From the NCBI GenBank assembly GCA_016214855.1, contig JACRMT010000006.1, positions 32,516 to 96,515 on the forward strand: a stretch of 64,000 bases of DNA. Reading direction: 5' to 3'. This DNA comes from Nitrospirota bacterium (lineage in GTDB: Bacteria; Nitrospirota; Thermodesulfovibrionia; Thermodesulfovibrionales; UBA6898). The notes below the pieces were generated by a model. It did not search any database. It was not told where the DNA came from and was given only the letters and a program-made list of their open reading frames with translations. Positions 63,001 to 64,000 of the stretch are shown here, one piece after another (position 1 is the first letter of the stretch; every line of letters begins with the position of its first letter). The translations under genes and the position numbers were made by a program.

Positions 63001-64000
63001 AATTACGTGAGTCAATGGGGCTTTTACGGAACAGGTGTTGGACAATTGTCTGCGCCTATTGGCGTGGCAGTAGATGCCCAGGGTAATATCTATGTTGCTG
63101 ATACAGGCAACAGCCGCATCCAGAAATTTGATTCAACCGGTAATTATGTGACCCAGTGGGGGTCGAATGGAACTGGAGATGGACAGTTTTCCGGTCCCTA
63201 TGGAGTTGCCTCGGATGCTCAAGGCAATATCTATGTTGCTGATACTGGGAATGAGAGGATTCAGAAATATCATCTTGTGTATTCCGGATCATCCTCTGCC
63301 GGGGGCAGCATAAGCCCTTCTACTCCCCAGACTGTAAATGAAAACGAAACTATAACGTTCAATATTTTAGAGAATTCGGGTTACCGCATCAAATCGGTTA
63401 CGGGTTGTGGTGGAACGCTGACCGACAGTACCTATACCACTGGGTCGATCATTGTTGATTGTGCAGTAGCCGTGACGTTTGCGATGACATATCCTGATCT
63501 GGTGGTGACATCAGTATCAGGGCCGACAAGCGCCATTACCCTGCAGAGTATCAGTGTGTCCAATACGGTACAGAACCAGGGAGGGGCGGCGTCAGGGAAC
63601 TTCAGTATTGGCATCTATCTTTCGACTGATCCCGCTATCACGACCGGAGATATCCTGATAGGCACTCGAACGGCCTCGCTTGCAGCAAATGGGGTAAGTG
63701 CAATAAGCACGACTGTTACGATACCGGCAAGTATAGCAAGCGGCACATATTACATTGGAGCGATAGCAGACTCTGCAGGAGTAGTGCAGGAGTCAAACGA
63801 GACGAACAATTCTCTTGCGGGCAACCAGATAACGGTCACACCGGGAGCGGACCTGGTGGTGACATCAGTATCCGGGCCAGTCAGTGGAGGTTCAGGCCAG
63901 ACGATCACGATTAATAGTGTGGTAAAAAACCAGGGGATTGGAATGTCGCAGGGGTTCAGTGGCGGGTATTATTTGTCGACTGACGCAAACATAACGACCA
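57010..64000 (+). CDS. giant S8 subtilisin-family protein with RCC1, Ig, NHL and CARDB repeats (3' end outside window)
   Basis: ATG 57010 (GGGGTAGGG upstream) opens a frame that stays open to the window end, at least 2330 codons. Order: signal peptide; I9-like propeptide (about 50-115); subtilase domain with Asp175 (NDTG), His225 (HGTG), an AAGNGG oxyanion segment and Ser393 (GTSFSAP), all intact; RCC1 propeller (about 551-900, WAWGNNxYGQLGDG repeats); three putative-Ig He_PIG domains (901-1170, GLNxxxxTGxISGTP); chitobiase C-terminal-like domain (1174-1248); second RCC1 propeller (1251-1600); Ig/BACON-like and InlB-type repeat domains; six NHL repeats (about 1800-2090); InlB-like domain; two CARDB domains. 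A secreted protease with adhesive or ligand-binding arms. Confidence 0.9.
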   Translation, partial: MKSGLMRVVLFSVLFVFLFSGYSPAVMGVDGGGGDQVQAIEKTKEHKYKDGEILVKFREGVSEKKKNDKHGKHGAKKLKEFTRLKIEHIKIRDGMTVEEAIHRYQADPTVEYAEPNYRIFPLSVPMQFPYDPYFSSMWSLYNYGQTGGTPGADIGMPEAWSITTGSSDVVVGVNDTGIYRDHPDLVDNMWVNQSELNGVSGIDDDGNGYIDDIYGISNLLFDGPHGTGAAGIIGAYGNNGLGVVGVNWDVKMIDCNFMATGTIVSVIDCLNYYRTLKSRGVNIVATNNSFATSYSQALYAAIKDQMTAGILFIAAAGNGGYQNGGDGLDNDYFPLYPANIDLPNVISVAATDHNDNMTYFSDYGQHTVHVAAPGDLVYTTVSDGGYGPAQGTSFSAPYVTGLAALIKSGNLDYDWRDIKNLILSGGDDLVSLNGKTITGKRINAYGSLTCTDRPVFSALKYPRYAQIDKATTLSALSINCNHSVGDKVTVVPSAGQGVDLFDNGNSPDLVAGDGIFTAEWTPQDDYSSLAFSSPAGSEIVNISSMGQPWIWAWGNNSYGNFGDGTAISSYTPVPVNGLTDVIEIKSSGSHTLALRNDGSVWSWGYNHFGQLGNGRSDFKSFVASPGQVIELPTAVAIAAGSDYSLAIGDDGSLWTWGHNNYGQLGDGTTIERPSPVQISGLSGVIAIASGQYHNLALKNDGTVWTWGYNNYGQLGDGSTLNRLTPVQVYGLSDVKAIAAGGFHSLVVKNDETVWAWGNNDRGQLGDGSQFNNRTAPVQVIEIGSVIKVAGGSYHSLALRSDGTVWAWGDNIIGQLGDGTQNFALIPVQTSGLTNVATIDAGGHLNIAAKSDGSVWTWGVNYEGQIGDGTTVLRLLPTHVTEVNNAIKILAAGQSAFALTPPVLGINIAALSDATLNYFYSSALAASGGYQPYTWSIVQGASLPPGLNFEPTSGIISGTPTASGTFTFTVQVQDARNNSSTKNLSILVDNDLFVGTQSPLPFATVNTHYSHILLGAGGVQPYAWSLSQSSTLPAGLNLDSQTGVISGIPAATGTTTFTVQIGDSQQPTASVAIQELSLSIYEPLAITASSPLPSDEINASYNQALEAAGGLPPYSWTILSGNLPDGMGLSSSGLLSGIPTTGGDYNFTVQINDSKNPSGSVIKELSLTIIDVAAPITSAFPPGGTYAAAQKVKLSNSEHGTIHCTKDGTTPTILSPTCSTVNVSKPLTLKFFSVDVAGNVESVKTETYTITGGELWAWGYNGDGELGDGTTISRYAPVRVNGLSQVVSSASGATHTLGLTNDGFVWSWGGNSLGQLGDGTTSSRSTSMQINGLENIADVAAGTSHSMALRGDGTVWTWGGNSSGQLGDGTTVQRHTPFQIYTLSNVVSIQAGYLQSFAVKADGSVWAWGDNSYGQLGIGSNDQQLLPVQVSGLSNIIDVAAGSRHTVALAADDSVWAWGDNSYGQLGDGTVTDSQTPVRVVGLSNVIAIAAGGNHTVALTNDGRVWTWGMNSYGQLGDGTTYGRVYPQAIGDISNIFAISAGDNFVIAVKNNGYVKTWGLNSYGQLGDGTQINKLNPITISGLTNVASISGGFSQSFAIVSPYVPTVCTNAPSVSITPSFQTIRNDGGNVVYNLTLSNENSPACGNETFNISVTNSNYSDFIVVPSLTQVTLSPGEISTISLTVTATPGLINGYTSIFITATTSNQLSVISNGVVADINVPHVITASAGSNGTISPSGAVPVNEGGNQTFMITANTGYHIADVLVDGVSVGAVLTYTFSNVTTNHTIIVIFVRAFTVTPSAGIEGEPSFYHFDSKWGSFGLNNGQFGGPYSVAVDAQNNIYVADSGNARIQKFDSNGNYVSQWGSGGSGNGQFMYPYGLALDTQGNIYVADTYNNRIQKFDSNGNYVSQWGSEGSSNGQFEFPEGIAADAQGNIYVADTWNSRIQKFGSNGNYISQWGSNGNGDGQFVSPEGIAVDTQGNIYVADTGNSRIQKFDSNGNYVSQWGFYGTGVGQLSAPIGVAVDAQGNIYVADTGNSRIQKFDSTGNYVTQWGSNGTGDGQFSGPYGVASDAQGNIYVADTGNERIQKYHLVYSGSSSAGGSISPSTPQTVNENETITFNILENSGYRIKSVTGCGGTLTDSTYTTGSIIVDCAVAVTFAMTYPDLVVTSVSGPTSAITLQSISVSNTVQNQGGAASGNFSIGIYLSTDPAITTGDILIGTRTASLAANGVSAISTTVTIPASIASGTYYIGAIADSAGVVQESNETNNSLAGNQITVTPGADLVVTSVSGPVSGGSGQTITINSVVKNQGIGMSQGFSGGYYLSTDANITT
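62500..63280 (+). repeat. tandem NHL-coding DNA repeats
   Basis: Six units of about 140-147 bp share near-identical cores encoding GNIYVADTxNxRIQKFDSNGNYVSQWG. The DNA identity is higher than function alone would need, indicating recent tandem expansion or gene conversion. Confidence 0.8.

Noticed and set aside
62500..63280. CRISPR-like regular repeats
   Set aside because: Unit length is about 140 bp, the repeats are in coding frame, and they encode NHL blades; no spacers and no cas genes.
1..64000. tRNA, rRNA or riboswitch genes
   Set aside because: I looked through the intergenic gaps by eye and saw no cloverleaf, rRNA or conserved riboswitch core; a covariance-model search was not possible here.

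Overview
The window is a bacterial chromosome segment of intermediate G+C with dense, mostly co-oriented gene blocks, Shine-Dalgarno starts and sigma70-like promoters. A tungsten-type aldehyde:ferredoxin oxidoreductase, an AmrS-type radical SAM enzyme, QueD, a ClpS/ClpA pair and giant secreted multidomain proteins suggest a Gram-negative anaerobe or microaerophile. Nitrospirota or a deltaproteobacterium-like lineage fits best. This is inference, because no rRNA or other taxonomic marker is present.

Layout. 1-3.2 kb: end of a secreted or envelope cluster (alpha/beta hydrolase, two small exported proteins), followed by a scar holding an 88-bp direct repeat, a truncated REP-type transposase and the tail of a lost paralogue. 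3.2-20.7 kb: one 5822-codon gene for a giant secreted protein (HExxH peptidase-like head, alpha-toroid repeats, CARDB, FlgD-like Ig, two TolB-like propellers, Fn3/Ig arrays, discoidin domain). 20.8-24.1 kb (minus): aat, clpA and clpS, an N-degron/proteolysis group. 24.2-27.0 kb: OmpA-like porin and an FG-GAP/VCBS lipoprotein. 27.2-29.9 kb: a glutaredoxin-like gene interrupted by an in-frame TGA exactly at the redox motif (UxxC, probable selenoprotein), overlapping a copper P-type ATPase. 29.9-30.8 kb: an Nmad3 fragment and a HicBA toxin-antitoxin pair. 30.8-41.9 kb (minus): ABC-2 exporter, YdcF-like protein, three dTDP-sugar genes, acyl-CoA dehydrogenase, class II aldolase, AOR, PmbA/TldD, QueD and Hpt. 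42.1-43.5 kb: a toxin-antitoxin patch with one complete HigBA pair, a broken Phd antitoxin, and an HTH antitoxin beside a decayed toxin. 43.8-47.1 kb: zur-znuA-znuC-znuB under a perfect palindromic operator, dotted with a palindromic repeat family. 47.3-49.7 kb: MFS transporter, tsaB, rimI. 49.7-50.7 kb (minus): amrS. 50.9-55.8 kb: FmdB-like zinc ribbon, response regulator, valS, nadC. 55.8-56.5 kb: a DUF4160/DUF2442 pair bracketed by nadC and a decayed second nadC 3' end. 56.6-64 kb: a stand-alone I9-like propeptide protein, then a giant subtilisin-family protein (RCC1, Ig, NHL, CARDB) that runs off the window.

The strongest unusual points are: the probable selenocysteine glutaredoxin with a SECIS-like hairpin, coupled to copA; several genes whose -10 box lies 5-7 nt before the start codon without a Shine-Dalgarno sequence (probable leaderless mRNAs); the palindromic element that flanks znuA and appears to supply translation starts; the two mosaic giant exported proteins; and the nadC-bracketed DUF4160/DUF2442 pair.
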